NCBI RefSeq assembly: GCF_000340905.1
Contig: NC_020284.1
Span: 434,001 to 498,000 of the forward strand
Direction of reading: 5' to 3'
DNA length: 64,000 nt
Source: Candidatus Kinetoplastibacterium galatii TCC219
GTDB lineage: Bacteria; Pseudomonadota; Gammaproteobacteria; Burkholderiales; Burkholderiaceae_B
Every line of letters begins with the position of its first letter. The first letter of the stretch is position 1. The position numbers were made by a program, and so were the translations under genes. Shown here piece by piece: positions 46,993 to 59,668 of the stretch. The notes beneath the pieces were generated by a model, which did no database searches, was not told where the DNA came from, and saw only the letters and a list, made by a program, of their open reading frames with translations.

Positions 46993-47008
46993 AAGTCATA
47001 TAGAAAAC

Positions 47009-48211
47009 CTATAAATCTAATAAAAGACGCTGAGGATCTTCTAAAGCATCCTTAATAGCAACTAATCCTAGAACCGCTTCCCTACCATCTATTATTCTAT
47101 GATCATAAGATAAAGCCAAATAATTCATTGGGCGAATAACAATCTGACCATTCTCTACTACAGCACGCTCTTTAGTAGCATGTATACCCAAAATAGCAGA
47201 TTGAGGAGGATTAATTATAGGAGTCGATAACATAGAGCCAAATACTCCACCATTTGATATAGAGAAAGTACCACCCATCATTTCTTCTAAACCAAGCTTG
47301 CCATCTGCTGCTCTTTTTCCAAAATCAACAATAGATTTTTCTATATCAGCAATAGATAATTGATCAGCATTACGAAGTATAGGAACTACAAGTCCTCTAG
47401 GACTACCTACAGCTATACCTATGTCAAAATAGCCATGATATATTATATCTTTACCATCTATAGAAGCATTTATTAAAGGATATTTTTTTAATGCAGAAAC
47501 AGCAGCCTTGACGAAGAAAGACATGAATCCAAGCTTAACACCATGTTCCTTCTCGAATTTATCTTTATACTGCTTTCTAATATCTATAACGGCTTGCATA
47601 TTGACTTCATTAAATGTAGTCAGAATAGCATTTTCCTGTTGAGATTGTATTAAACGCTCAGCAATACGAGCACGTAATCTGCTCATAGGTACACGTTGCT
47701 CAGAACGTCCATCCAGAGATAATGAAGACTGCGTAAATTCCTCTGTTTTGACTGACATCTTTTGATCATATACTAACGCATCAGCTTTTGTTATACGACC
47801 ATCCCTTCCAGTACCTTTTACTAAAGAAGGCTCTACACCTTTCTCTGATAAAATCTTTGAGGCTGATGGGGAAGCAACCCCTTTTAAATCTTTATGCTGA
47901 TTCTTTTCTTCAGCACTATTATTACCTTGAACCTGGTTATTTATTTTTTGATCATTAACAGATGGCTTTGCATCGGTATCTATCTTTGCGATTAACTCGC
48001 CAGAAACAACTGTGCTATTATCACCCATCACTATTTCTACTAAAACACCTGAAGAAGGAGCTGGGACTTCTAGAACAACTTTATCTGTTTCTATTTCAAT
48101 CAGAATATCACCAGATTCTACAAAAGCACCAACTGACTTTTTCCAGGACAACATCGTAGCTTCCGAGACAGACTCAGATAACTGCGGCACAACTACTTCT
48201 TGAATAGCCAT
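47009..48211 (-). CDS. odhB: 2-oxoglutarate dehydrogenase E2, dihydrolipoyl succinyltransferase
   Basis: A 400-residue E2 (SucB type). A lipoyl domain comes first with the lipoylated lysine in [13 protein letters not shown] near residue 43, then a linker rich in Asn/Gln/Lys, a peripheral-subunit-binding domain ([20 protein letters not shown]), and the catalytic domain ending [13 protein letters not shown] with the active-site His and Asp. It lies 45 bases after odhA. Confidence 0.97.
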   Translation of the reverse strand: MAIQEVVVPQLSESVSEATMLSWKKSVGAFVESGDILIEIETDKVVLEVPAPSSGVLVEIVMGDNSTVVSGELIAKIDTDAKPSVNDQKINNQVQGNNSAEEKNQHKDLKGVASPSASKILSEKGVEPSLVKGTGRDGRITKADALVYDQKMSVKTEEFTQSSLSLDGRSEQRVPMSRLRARIAERLIQSQQENAILTTFNEVNMQAVIDIRKQYKDKFEKEHGVKLGFMSFFVKAAVSALKKYPLINASIDGKDIIYHGYFDIGIAVGSPRGLVVPILRNADQLSIADIEKSIVDFGKRAADGKLGLEEMMGGTFSISNGGVFGSMLSTPIINPPQSAILGIHATKERAVVENGQIVIRPMNYLALSYDHRIIDGREAVLGLVAIKDALEDPQRLLLDL

Positions 48212-48256
48212 AATGATAAATTCCGTAATTTAATAAATATCTATAAAATAATCTGC

Positions 48257-51124
48257 TTACTTAATCAACATAACCTTGAATTTTTGAGCAAATGCTTGTT
48301 CTATTAATGCTTTTTGCTGCTCTTGATGCTTTGCCATATAGCCAACAGCAGGAGAAGCAGAGGCATTACGCCCAGCATAGCCCAACTTCTGACCGTGTGA
48401 CATATTTTCATACAAATGATGCTGAATATATGACCAAGAACCTTGATTTTGCGGTTCATCCTGAACCCATATAACTTCGGTTGCATTTGGGTATTTTTGC
48501 AATTCGGCCTCAAATGACTTATGAGCAAAAGGATATAGTTGCTCAATACGTATAATTGCAACATTATTAATTGAACGATCACGACGCGCATGCAATAAGT
48601 CATAATAAACTTTACCTGAGCATACTAATACCCGTTTAACTAATTTTGCATTTATTGACTCGTCCGTTTCTCCAATAACCATCTTAAACACACCATCGGA
48701 AAAGTCAGAGAGAGGAGAAGCTGCATCTTTATTACGCAGCAAAGACTTTGGTGTAAATATGATTAATGGCTTACGAAACTGTCTTATCATCTGGCGACGC
48801 AATACATGAAATATTTGAGAGCCAGTAGTTGGTTGTATAACTTGTATGTTATTGTCAGCACATAACTGCAAAAATCTTTCTATTCTACCAGAGGAGTGTT
48901 CAGGACCTTGACCCTCGTAACCATGAGGCAACATCATTGCTAAACCTGATTGACGACCCCACTTAGCTTCACCGGAACTTATAAACTGATCTATAACTAC
49001 CTGTGCACCATTAGCAAAATCTCCAAATTGAGCTTCCCATATTGTCAAGGTATTTGGTTCAGAAGAAGAAAAACCATATTCAAATCCTAAAACCGCTTCT
49101 TCAGACAAAACAGAGTCTATTACCGTAAACTTTGCTTGTGTATCTGATACATTCTGCAATGGAATGTATGTACCATCATCCCAACGCTCTCTCTTCTGGT
49201 CATGTAATACAGCATGTCTGTGAGTAAAGGTGCCACGACCAGAGTCTTGTCCAGTTATACGTACAGAGTAACCGGAAGCTAATAAAGTAGCATAAGCTAA
49301 ATGTTCTCCCATACCAAAATCTAAATTTAAATCACCGTTAGCCATACTTCGTCTATCATTTAAGACCTTAGTAACTAAAGGATGTGGATTAAATCCCTCT
49401 GGAACTTTAGTTATAATATCCCCAATACGTTTTAACTCGGAAACAGGGATTGCTGTATCAGCGTAATCGGTCCATTTGGAATTTAAAAATGGGGCCCAAT
49501 CTATTGCATATTTACTCTTGTAATCTGTAAGAACTGGCTCTGTAGTTTTGTGGCCATCTTCTAGAAGCTTCCTGTATTCCCTTACCAGCTCATCTGGTTC
49601 TTCTTCTGTTAGGATATTCTGCGCTACAAGCTTATCTGCATATAACTTTCTGGTACCTGGATGATTAGTTATGCTTTTGTACATAAGAGGTTGAGTTAAT
49701 GCAGGAGTATCTTGTTCATTATGTCCAAGCTTACGAAAACATACTATATCAACAACAACATCACGACCAAATTTCATCCTATAATCTAGAGCCAATTTTG
49801 TAACAAATACTACAGCTTCAGGATCATCTCCATTTACATGAAAGACTGGTGCTTCTATCATTTTTGCTACATCTGTACAATAAATAGTGGAACGTGCATC
49901 CCTAGGATCAGAAGTGGTAAAACCAATTTGGTTATTTATAACGATGTGTAAAGTACCACCAGTGCCATAACCTCTAGTTTGAGCTAGGTTTAAGGTCTCC
50001 ATGACAACACCTTGACCAGCAAATGCAGAATCACCATGTACAAGGACTGGCAATACTTGCTTACCTTTACTATCATGACGTCTTTCCTGTCTAGCTCTAG
50101 CGCTACCTTCCACTACAGGATTTACTATCTCTAGATGAGAAGGGTTGAAAGCTAGTGAAAGATGCACAGGGCCACTATCTGTTGATAGATCACTAGAAAA
50201 ACCATTATGATATTTTACATCACCATCGCTTAAGGCTTGAGAATGCTTACCCTCAAACTCTGCAAACAAATCGCTTGGAGTTTTACCAAGAATATTTATG
50301 AGCACATTTAATCTACCACGATGGGCCATTCCAACTATGATTTCTTGGATACCTAATAACGATGAATGCATGACAACAGAATCCATAGAAGCTATGAAAC
50401 TTTCACCACCCTCTAAGGAAAACCTTTTTTGTCCTACATATTTAGTATGCAAAAACCTCTCTAGCCCCTCTGCTTCAGTTAATTGTTTTAAGATATGTCT
50501 TTTGTTTTCAGAGCTTAAAAGGTCTTTTCCATGACTTGATTCCATGCGTTCCTGAATCCATCTTTTGGAAGCTGGATCAGAAATATGCATAAATTCAACA
50601 CCAATGGTGCCACAATAAGTATCACGCAAAGCCTTAATAATTTCGCGTAATGTCATTGTGCTTGATGTGGTAAAATAAGTATTGCTTGCAGAGTAAGTCT
50701 GATCTAAATCAGCCTCTGTTAGTCCATAAAAAGAAGGATTTAACTCTGGTATTTCCAAACGTTCCCTTCTCTTTAAAGGGTCAAGATCAGCCCAATTAGG
50801 ACCTAGAGTTCTATAAGCAGCTATTATTGATTGTACAAAAACTTGTTTAGATGCAATAGATAAATCAGGTACAGATTGTGATTTAACAAAAGAATTTGTT
50901 TTTGCTCTTTGAGCAAATGACTCAACTATAGGAGCATGAGCCTGATCCCTAGTGCTATCATTACCATCTACAGCTGGAGAGTGTTGTAATTTATCAAAAT
51001 ATTGACGCCAGTTATCATCTACAGATCCTGGATTATCAAGATAGGCCTCATAAAGTTCCTCTATATATGGCGCATTTCCGCCAGATAAATAAGATGTTGA
51101 CAGTGATTCTTTATTCGAAGACAT
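48257..51124 (-). CDS. odhA: 2-oxoglutarate dehydrogenase E1 component
   Basis: A 955-residue thiamine-diphosphate E1 (SucA type). The start MSSNKESLSTSYLSGGNAPY at 51124 agrees with homologues; eight extra upstream codons fall inside the structured leader and are discounted. YIEELYEAYLDNPGSVDDNW is the E2-binding N-terminus, GMAHRGRLNVL and GDSAFAGQGVVMETLNLAQ belong to the active site, and HGYEGQGPEHSSGRIERFLQ is conserved. AAGGTG lies 9 bases before the ATG, next to the sucA RNA element. It makes succinyl-CoA in the TCA cycle. Confidence 0.97.
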   Translation of the reverse strand: MSSNKESLSTSYLSGGNAPYIEELYEAYLDNPGSVDDNWRQYFDKLQHSPAVDGNDSTRDQAHAPIVESFAQRAKTNSFVKSQSVPDLSIASKQVFVQSIIAAYRTLGPNWADLDPLKRRERLEIPELNPSFYGLTEADLDQTYSASNTYFTTSSTMTLREIIKALRDTYCGTIGVEFMHISDPASKRWIQERMESSHGKDLLSSENKRHILKQLTEAEGLERFLHTKYVGQKRFSLEGGESFIASMDSVVMHSSLLGIQEIIVGMAHRGRLNVLINILGKTPSDLFAEFEGKHSQALSDGDVKYHNGFSSDLSTDSGPVHLSLAFNPSHLEIVNPVVEGSARARQERRHDSKGKQVLPVLVHGDSAFAGQGVVMETLNLAQTRGYGTGGTLHIVINNQIGFTTSDPRDARSTIYCTDVAKMIEAPVFHVNGDDPEAVVFVTKLALDYRMKFGRDVVVDIVCFRKLGHNEQDTPALTQPLMYKSITNHPGTRKLYADKLVAQNILTEEEPDELVREYRKLLEDGHKTTEPVLTDYKSKYAIDWAPFLNSKWTDYADTAIPVSELKRIGDIITKVPEGFNPHPLVTKVLNDRRSMANGDLNLDFGMGEHLAYATLLASGYSVRITGQDSGRGTFTHRHAVLHDQKRERWDDGTYIPLQNVSDTQAKFTVIDSVLSEEAVLGFEYGFSSSEPNTLTIWEAQFGDFANGAQVVIDQFISSGEAKWGRQSGLAMMLPHGYEGQGPEHSSGRIERFLQLCADNNIQVIQPTTGSQIFHVLRRQMIRQFRKPLIIFTPKSLLRNKDAASPLSDFSDGVFKMVIGETDESINAKLVKRVLVCSGKVYYDLLHARRDRSINNVAIIRIEQLYPFAHKSFEAELQKYPNATEVIWVQDEPQNQGSWSYIQHHLYENMSHGQKLGYAGRNASASPAVGYMAKHQEQQKALIEQAFAQKFKVMLIK

Positions 51125-51133
51125 AATTCGCTT

Positions 51134-51240
51134 CACCTTTTCGAGCATTTCGCCGACACGATGCAGGGGATAAAACCTTCCGCGACACGGACTTCCCGTT
51201 CAGCGGATAGCAATGGGCAGAAGGCACGTGCAAAAAAACC
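51134..51240 (-). promoter_or_regulatory. Structured leader matching the Burkholderiales sucA RNA motif
   Basis: Directly upstream of the 2-oxoglutarate dehydrogenase E1 gene is a G+C-rich island (52 of 90 bases at 51141-51230) in very A+T-rich DNA. On the minus strand CCTT (51223-51220) can pair with AAGG (51179-51176), enclosing CCGC/GCGG (51206-51203 with 51183-51180) and an ACGG/CCGT hairpin (51199-51187); GCAT/ATGC (51164-51145) lies beside the Shine-Dalgarno AAGG (51139-51136). A conserved cis-regulatory RNA of unknown ligand is known before sucA in Burkholderiales and partly covers the Shine-Dalgarno; position and layout fit, but I could not test the covariance model. Confidence 0.75.
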
Positions 51241-51746
51241 TAAAATATTTAAGCCATATTGGCCTTTAATACGTATTGTATTACAACTCTCTAAAATTAA
51301 AAGTATCTTGCTATAATACAACACTATTATAGTTATATGTAACACTACCTACATATAACATCGACTCGATAATTATAACAATTTAAACCTTAATAAGCTA
51401 AAAGTGTATAGCAAGATAATATGGGTTATGTTAAATATTTTGATAAATAACTAATATTATGCTCAATAATAGTTATCACTAAAAACTATCAGAAAATTAA
51501 AATTCTTCTCAGATGCTAGTTATAACAATCTCTATTAGTTGACTTTATTACAAAAAAATAAAGAATTTCGAATATTTAGAACACAAATATGAATTAGTTT
51601 TAAATTTTGTGGTAGTGTACATTAATGGTGAATATTACTTTGAGTAAAAACGGATAAAGTGAAAATCACAAAAACTCAAAAGATCCGCTAGCTAATATGG
51701 TGGACAAAATATTCTTTGCTATAACATTTCCAACTAATATAAGACC
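51241..51746. other. Divergent spacer between the odhA leader and maeB
   Basis: About 500 A+T-rich bases with no gene I can support. It should contain the odhABL promoter (minus) and the maeB promoter (plus). Confidence 0.5.
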
Positions 51747-54020
51747 ATGGATGATACTTTAAATCAACGCGCACTAGATTACCATGAATTCCCTACTCCA
51801 GGAAAAATATCTGTTACACCAACAAAATCATTAAATAATCAAGATGATCTTTCTTTGGCTTACTCTCCTGGAGTAGCTGCGGCTTGTATGGCAATAGTTC
51901 ATGAAGGCGATTCTGCTGCCTCTAGATACACTTCGAGATCTAATCTTGTGGGCGTTATAACAAATGGAACTGCAGTACTCGGATTAGGCAATATAGGACC
52001 TTTAGCATCTAAGCCAGTAATGGAAGGAAAGGGTTGCTTATTGAAAAAATTTGCTGGTGTTGATGTATTTGACATAGAGCTTGCTGAGAATGATCCTGAC
52101 AAAATAATAGATATAATAGCAGCCTTAGAGCCTACTATTGGCGGAGTAAATCTAGAAGATATAAAGGCACCTGAATGTTTTTATATAGAAAAAAAACTAA
52201 GAGAAAGGATGAAAATACCAGTTTTTCATGATGATCAACATGGTACAGCCATAATATCATCAGCTGCTATCCTTAATGGGCTTGAGGTAGTAAAAAAAGA
52301 CATAGGTAAAGTAAAACTAGCCTGCTCAGGAGCAGGAGCTGCTGCTATTGCTTGTTTAGACTTGTTAGTTAGACTTGGAGTTAAAGTAGAAAATATATTT
52401 GTTGTTGATTCACGTGGTGTTATATGGGAAGGACGTGATGAAAACATGGAAACAAATAAACGCAGATATGCACAAAAAACTAATTCAAGGACTTTATCTG
52501 ATGTTGTAAAAGATGCTGATGTTTTCCTGGGATGCTCTGCTGCTAAGGTTTTAACTCCAGAAATGGTAAAAACTATGGCTCCAAACCCTCTAATATTAGC
52601 CTTAGCTAATCCAGAACCAGAGATACTACCATCACTAGCTAAATCAGTCAGACCTGATTGCATAATTGCAACTGGTCGTTCAGATTTCCCAAATCAAGTT
52701 AACAACGTATTATGTTTCCCATTTATATTCCGTGGAGCACTTGATTGTGGTGCTACCTCTATAACGGAAGAAATGAAACTCGCATGTGTAACTGCAATAG
52801 CAGACCTAGCAAAAGCAGAACAGAATGATGAAGTTGCATCGGCATATGTAGGTGAAGATCTAAGCTTCGGTCCTAATTATATTATACCTAAACCTTTTGA
52901 TAGAAGATTAATATCTCATGTTGCACCAGCTGTAGCTAAAGCAGCACAAGAATCTGGGGTAGCTACAAGACCTATTAAAGACTTAGAGTCCTATAGACAA
53001 AAACTTAATTCGTATGTATATCATTCAGGCCAACTCATGGATCCATTGTTCGTTCAAGCAAAACAAGAGCCAAAAAGAGTTATATATACAGACGGTGAAG
53101 AAGAGATAGTTTTAAGGGCAGTACAAACTATTGTAGATGAGAAATTAGCATATCCAATACTGATAGGTCGCAATTCTATAGTACAAGAAAATATAAGAAA
53201 GGCTGGTCTAAGGATTCAAATAGGAAAAGATATTCAACTGATTGATCCAGAAGATGAGAAACTTTTGGAAAAAAACTGGAAACATTACTACAAATTAAAA
53301 TGTAGGGATGGGGTAACACCAAAAATTGCAAAATCTATGCTCAGAAAGCACAATACATTAATAGGATCTATGCTTCTACAAAGAGGAGAAGCTGATGCCC
53401 TTCTTTGCGGTGTTACAAGCAAATACGATAATCAACTTAAATATATTAGTGATGTTATAGGCAAAAAAGAAAATCAAACATTCGCTGCTCTGAATGTATT
53501 AATGCTTCCAGAACAGACCTTATTTATCGCTGATACTCATGTTAATGAGAACCCTACTGCTCAAGAAATTGCAAATATAACAATACAATCAGCTAAGGAG
53601 ATGTTGCGGTTTGGATTTGTGCCAAAAATAGCATTGCTTTCTCATTCTGATTTTGGAAGTAGAGTTACTGAGTCCTCCAAAAAAATGTCGGAAGCTGTAA
53701 AAATAATAAAGGAAATAGCACCAGATCTTGAAGTGGATGGTGAGATGCATGCAGATTCTGCTTTATCAAATAAGATTAGAAAGTCTTCTTATCCTGATAG
53801 CAATCTTAAAGATACTGCGAATTTATTGATCATGCCTAATCTTGATTCAGGTAATATCGCATACAATCTTCTTAAGATGACAGGAAGCAAAGGAGTAGCT
53901 ATGGGTCCAATACTTCTTGGATCTAATAGGCCTGTGCATATATTAACAAATAGCACCACAGTAAGAAGGATAGTTAATATGACTGCACTAGCAGTTGTAG
54001 ATGCTCAACAAGAAAATTAA
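51747..54020 (+). CDS. maeB: NADP-dependent malic enzyme with phosphotransacetylase-like domain
   Basis: A 757-residue MaeB that decarboxylates malate to pyruvate and NADPH. Residues 1-430 are the malic enzyme part (SLAYSPGVAAACMAI, VFHDDQHGTAIISSAAILNG, CSGAGAAAIACLDLLVRLG); residues 430-757 are the phosphate acetyl/butyryltransferase-like regulatory domain (SMLLQRGEADALLCGV; GPILLGSNRPVHIL). Both domains are full length. The terminator is folded around its TAA stop codon. Confidence 0.96.
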   Translation: MDDTLNQRALDYHEFPTPGKISVTPTKSLNNQDDLSLAYSPGVAAACMAIVHEGDSAASRYTSRSNLVGVITNGTAVLGLGNIGPLASKPVMEGKGCLLKKFAGVDVFDIELAENDPDKIIDIIAALEPTIGGVNLEDIKAPECFYIEKKLRERMKIPVFHDDQHGTAIISSAAILNGLEVVKKDIGKVKLACSGAGAAAIACLDLLVRLGVKVENIFVVDSRGVIWEGRDENMETNKRRYAQKTNSRTLSDVVKDADVFLGCSAAKVLTPEMVKTMAPNPLILALANPEPEILPSLAKSVRPDCIIATGRSDFPNQVNNVLCFPFIFRGALDCGATSITEEMKLACVTAIADLAKAEQNDEVASAYVGEDLSFGPNYIIPKPFDRRLISHVAPAVAKAAQESGVATRPIKDLESYRQKLNSYVYHSGQLMDPLFVQAKQEPKRVIYTDGEEEIVLRAVQTIVDEKLAYPILIGRNSIVQENIRKAGLRIQIGKDIQLIDPEDEKLLEKNWKHYYKLKCRDGVTPKIAKSMLRKHNTLIGSMLLQRGEADALLCGVTSKYDNQLKYISDVIGKKENQTFAALNVLMLPEQTLFIADTHVNENPTAQEIANITIQSAKEMLRFGFVPKIALLSHSDFGSRVTESSKKMSEAVKIIKEIAPDLEVDGEMHADSALSNKIRKSSYPDSNLKDTANLLIMPNLDSGNIAYNLLKMTGSKGVAMGPILLGSNRPVHILTNSTTVRRIVNMTALAVVDAQQEN

Positions 54021-54035
54021 ATTTTCTTGTTTTCT
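54007..54035 (+). terminator. maeB terminator wrapped around the stop codon
   Basis: AACAAGAAAAT (54007-54017) and ATTTTCTTGTT (54021-54031) form an 11-bp stem whose 3-base loop is the maeB TAA stop. The U-rich TTTTCTTATT completes it. Confidence 0.65.
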
Positions 54036-54045
54036 TATTAAGATG

Positions 54046-54094
54046 TGTAGCATGCTAGGTAGCATTTTATGATTCTGCCTAGCATATATCTACA
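54046..54094 (+). repeat. Second strong hairpin downstream of maeB
   Basis: ATGCTAGGTAG (54052-54062) pairs with CTGCCTAGCAT (54075-54085) with one G-U, and TGTAG (54046-54050) pairs with CTACA (54090-54094) outside an internal loop. No U-tract follows. It may protect the mRNA end or belong to the leader of the next gene. Confidence 0.5.
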
Positions 54095-54193
54095 ACAATT
54101 TCTGAAAAAATATATAAATACAGCACCTGTAGATATAAAACAAATTCTATAAACTACTGATTGTAATTAATGATTACTGAATAACTACTATAA

Positions 54194-55390
54194 ATGAAAA
54201 ATAACAACAGAAATATTAAAGTTAATAAAGACAAGGTGTTTGATGCTTTTATTTCTTGTCCACAAGGACTAGAGTCAAAATTATTCGAAGAATTAAAATC
54301 ATTCGGTATAGAAGTTATTCAAACTAATAAATCTGGTTGTTATATCAAAGTGTCATGGAGCGATATAGAGTATATAAATCTAAACTCTAGACTTGCTAAT
54401 AGAGTACTACTACAAGTAGCGTATGCGCCATATATAAAAAATGAGAAAGAAATTCTAGAAATATCGCATAATGTAGAATGGGAAAGATGGTTTAGGCCAG
54501 AATACTCAATAAGAGTAGATACTTCTTCGATAAACAGTAGTTTTAATAGTCAACAATATTGCAATCTACTAGTGAAGGATGGTATTTGTGACAGATTTAG
54601 GAAAATTTTTTCCAAAAGACCTAATGTTAATACTAAAAACCCTGATGTAAGGATACATTTATTTATTGAAAAAAACTCTGTGACTATTTACCTAGATACT
54701 TCAGGGGAATCATTATTTAAAAGGGGATGGAGAATAAAAAAAGGAGAAACTCCATTAAAGGAAAATCTAGCAGCAGGTATAATAGCTTTATCTGAATGGA
54801 ATCCTAAATACAATTTGCTAGATCCATTTTGTGGAAGTGGGACTATTCTTATAGAAGCAGCATCAATAGCATCAAATACTCCACCAGGAATTCTTAGATC
54901 CTTTGGATTTGAAAAAATTAATCTTCATGATAAGAAAAAATGGGATGATCTAAGAAAAGAATCAATATCTAATATCAAAGAAAATATAGAAACTGAAATA
55001 TTAGGATATGATATAGATCGTGAAGCTATAGAAGCATCTATTAATAATTTAAAAACATCAGGATTGCATGTAAATAATTTAAGATTTATTCAAAAAGATG
55101 CAAATCACATAGAAAAATTACACATGCCAAGTGGACATATTATAACAAACCCTCCTTATGGAGAAAGGGTCGAGAATGATAATGATATTGAACTATGGCA
55201 AACTTTTTCAAAAAATTTAAAACAATATTTTTTTGACTGGAAAGTTAATATTATATCGAGCGATTTGGATTTGCCTAAAAAATTAAGATTAAAACCAAAA
55301 AGAAAAATACCATTGTTTAATGGCAAATTAGATTGCAGACTATTTCAATTTGAAATTGTAGAAAAAAGCTATAGAAAAGAAAAACTATAG
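54194..55390 (+). CDS. THUMP-domain class I rRNA methyltransferase (RlmL-like)
   Basis: A 398-residue protein resembling the N-terminal half of E. coli RlmKL, which makes m2G2445 in 23S rRNA. An N-terminal ferredoxin-like/THUMP region (FDAFISCPQGLESKLFEEL; residues 70-170) precedes a Rossmann methyltransferase domain with LLDPFCGSGTILIEAASIA near residue 214 and the catalytic ITNPPYGERVEND near residue 318. The substrate is inferred from family resemblance. The last two codons and stop sit inside the terminator shared with eno. Confidence 0.88.
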   Translation: MKNNNRNIKVNKDKVFDAFISCPQGLESKLFEELKSFGIEVIQTNKSGCYIKVSWSDIEYINLNSRLANRVLLQVAYAPYIKNEKEILEISHNVEWERWFRPEYSIRVDTSSINSSFNSQQYCNLLVKDGICDRFRKIFSKRPNVNTKNPDVRIHLFIEKNSVTIYLDTSGESLFKRGWRIKKGETPLKENLAAGIIALSEWNPKYNLLDPFCGSGTILIEAASIASNTPPGILRSFGFEKINLHDKKKWDDLRKESISNIKENIETEILGYDIDREAIEASINNLKTSGLHVNNLRFIQKDANHIEKLHMPSGHIITNPPYGERVENDNDIELWQTFSKNLKQYFFDWKVNIISSDLDLPKKLRLKPKRKIPLFNGKLDCRLFQFEIVEKSYRKEKL

Positions 55391-55406
55391 CTTTTATATC
55401 TTTTTT
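55362..55406. terminator. Bidirectional terminator between the THUMP methyltransferase gene and eno
   Basis: AAAAGCTATAG (55364-55374) and CTATAGCTTTT (55385-55395) are exact reverse complements around an AAAAGAAAAA loop. On the plus strand TTTTTT follows at 55401; on the minus strand the stem runs into TTTTTTCTAC. The right arm contains the TAG stop of the methyltransferase gene. Confidence 0.8.
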
Positions 55407-55416
55407 AAATAATCTT

Positions 55417-56709
<1,293 letters not shown>

Positions 56710-56809
56710 TTATCCTAAAACAATAAAAAGATAGAAAATTACTTCATCAGTAAAACATGAAAATACACACCATACTATTCAATAACCAATATTTAAATAC
56801 TTTTCCAGA

Positions 56810-57652
56810 TCAAATATATTTATTTCTCTTAACAGTATTATCTATCTCCAACAAAGATTTTAATAATGACTTTACATTGTTTAACGGAATAGAATTATAA
56901 CCATCAGACTTTGCTTCCAATGGATTAGGGTGTGTTTCTATGAATAAACCAGAAATACCTACTGCAACTGCAGCACGGGCTAAGTCTGGAGCAAAACTAA
57001 TCTCTCCTCCTGAAGAGGATCCCTTAGAACCAGGCAATTGAACTGAGTGTGTAGCATCAAAAATAACTGGACAATTAGTAGTATTACGCATGATTGACAA
57101 TGATCTCATATCTACCACAAGATTTCCATATCCAAAAGAGGATCCACGCTCACAGACCATAATACTATCAGTATTCCCACCAGCTTCCAATATAGCATTT
57201 TTAGCTTTATTAACTACTTGAGTCATATCATATGGTGACAAAAATTGTCCCTTTTTGATATTAACTGGTTTTAATGTTGCAGCACATGATTTAATAAAAT
57301 CTGTCTGTCTACATAAGAGTGCTGGTGTTTGTAAAATATCTACTACAGAAGAAACGATTTTGACCTGAGATATATCATGCACATCAGTAGTAACATGAAT
57401 GTTATATTTCTCTTTTATGTCAGATAAAATCTGCAATCCTTTGTCTATACCAACTCCTCTAAAAGAACTATCAGATGACCTGTTAGCTTTATCAAATGAA
57501 CTTTTATAAACAAAATTTATATTCATGCAATCAGTTATGTCTTTCAGTACTTTAGCGGTCTCAAAAGCAATTTCACTTGATTCAATAACACAGGGCCCAG
57601 CTATTAAAAATAGCGGTTTATTTATACCAATATCAAAATCTAATAATCTCAT
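56810..57652 (-). CDS. kdsA: 3-deoxy-8-phosphooctulonate synthase (KDO-8-P synthase)
   Basis: A 280-residue enzyme that joins PEP and arabinose-5-phosphate for the lipopolysaccharide core. [50 protein letters not shown] and [12 protein letters not shown] are diagnostic. Its stop-start join with pyrG is immediate (no gap). Its presence argues that the bacterium still makes LPS. Confidence 0.97.
   Translation of the reverse strand: MRLLDFDIGINKPLFLIAGPCVIESSEIAFETAKVLKDITDCMNINFVYKSSFDKANRSSDSSFRGVGIDKGLQILSDIKEKYNIHVTTDVHDISQVKIVSSVVDILQTPALLCRQTDFIKSCAATLKPVNIKKGQFLSPYDMTQVVNKAKNAILEAGGNTDSIMVCERGSSFGYGNLVVDMRSLSIMRNTTNCPVIFDATHSVQLPGSKGSSSGGEISFAPDLARAAVAVGISGLFIETHPNPLEAKSDGYNSIPLNNVKSLLKSLLEIDNTVKRNKYI

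Positions 57653-59668
<2,016 letters not shown>

Noticed and set aside
51133..51345. A 70-codon open frame on the minus strand upstream of odhA
   Set aside because: It crosses the G+C-rich structured leader and the Shine-Dalgarno of odhA, has no homology I recognise, and the same DNA is better explained as the sucA RNA element. A leader peptide is not excluded but has no support.
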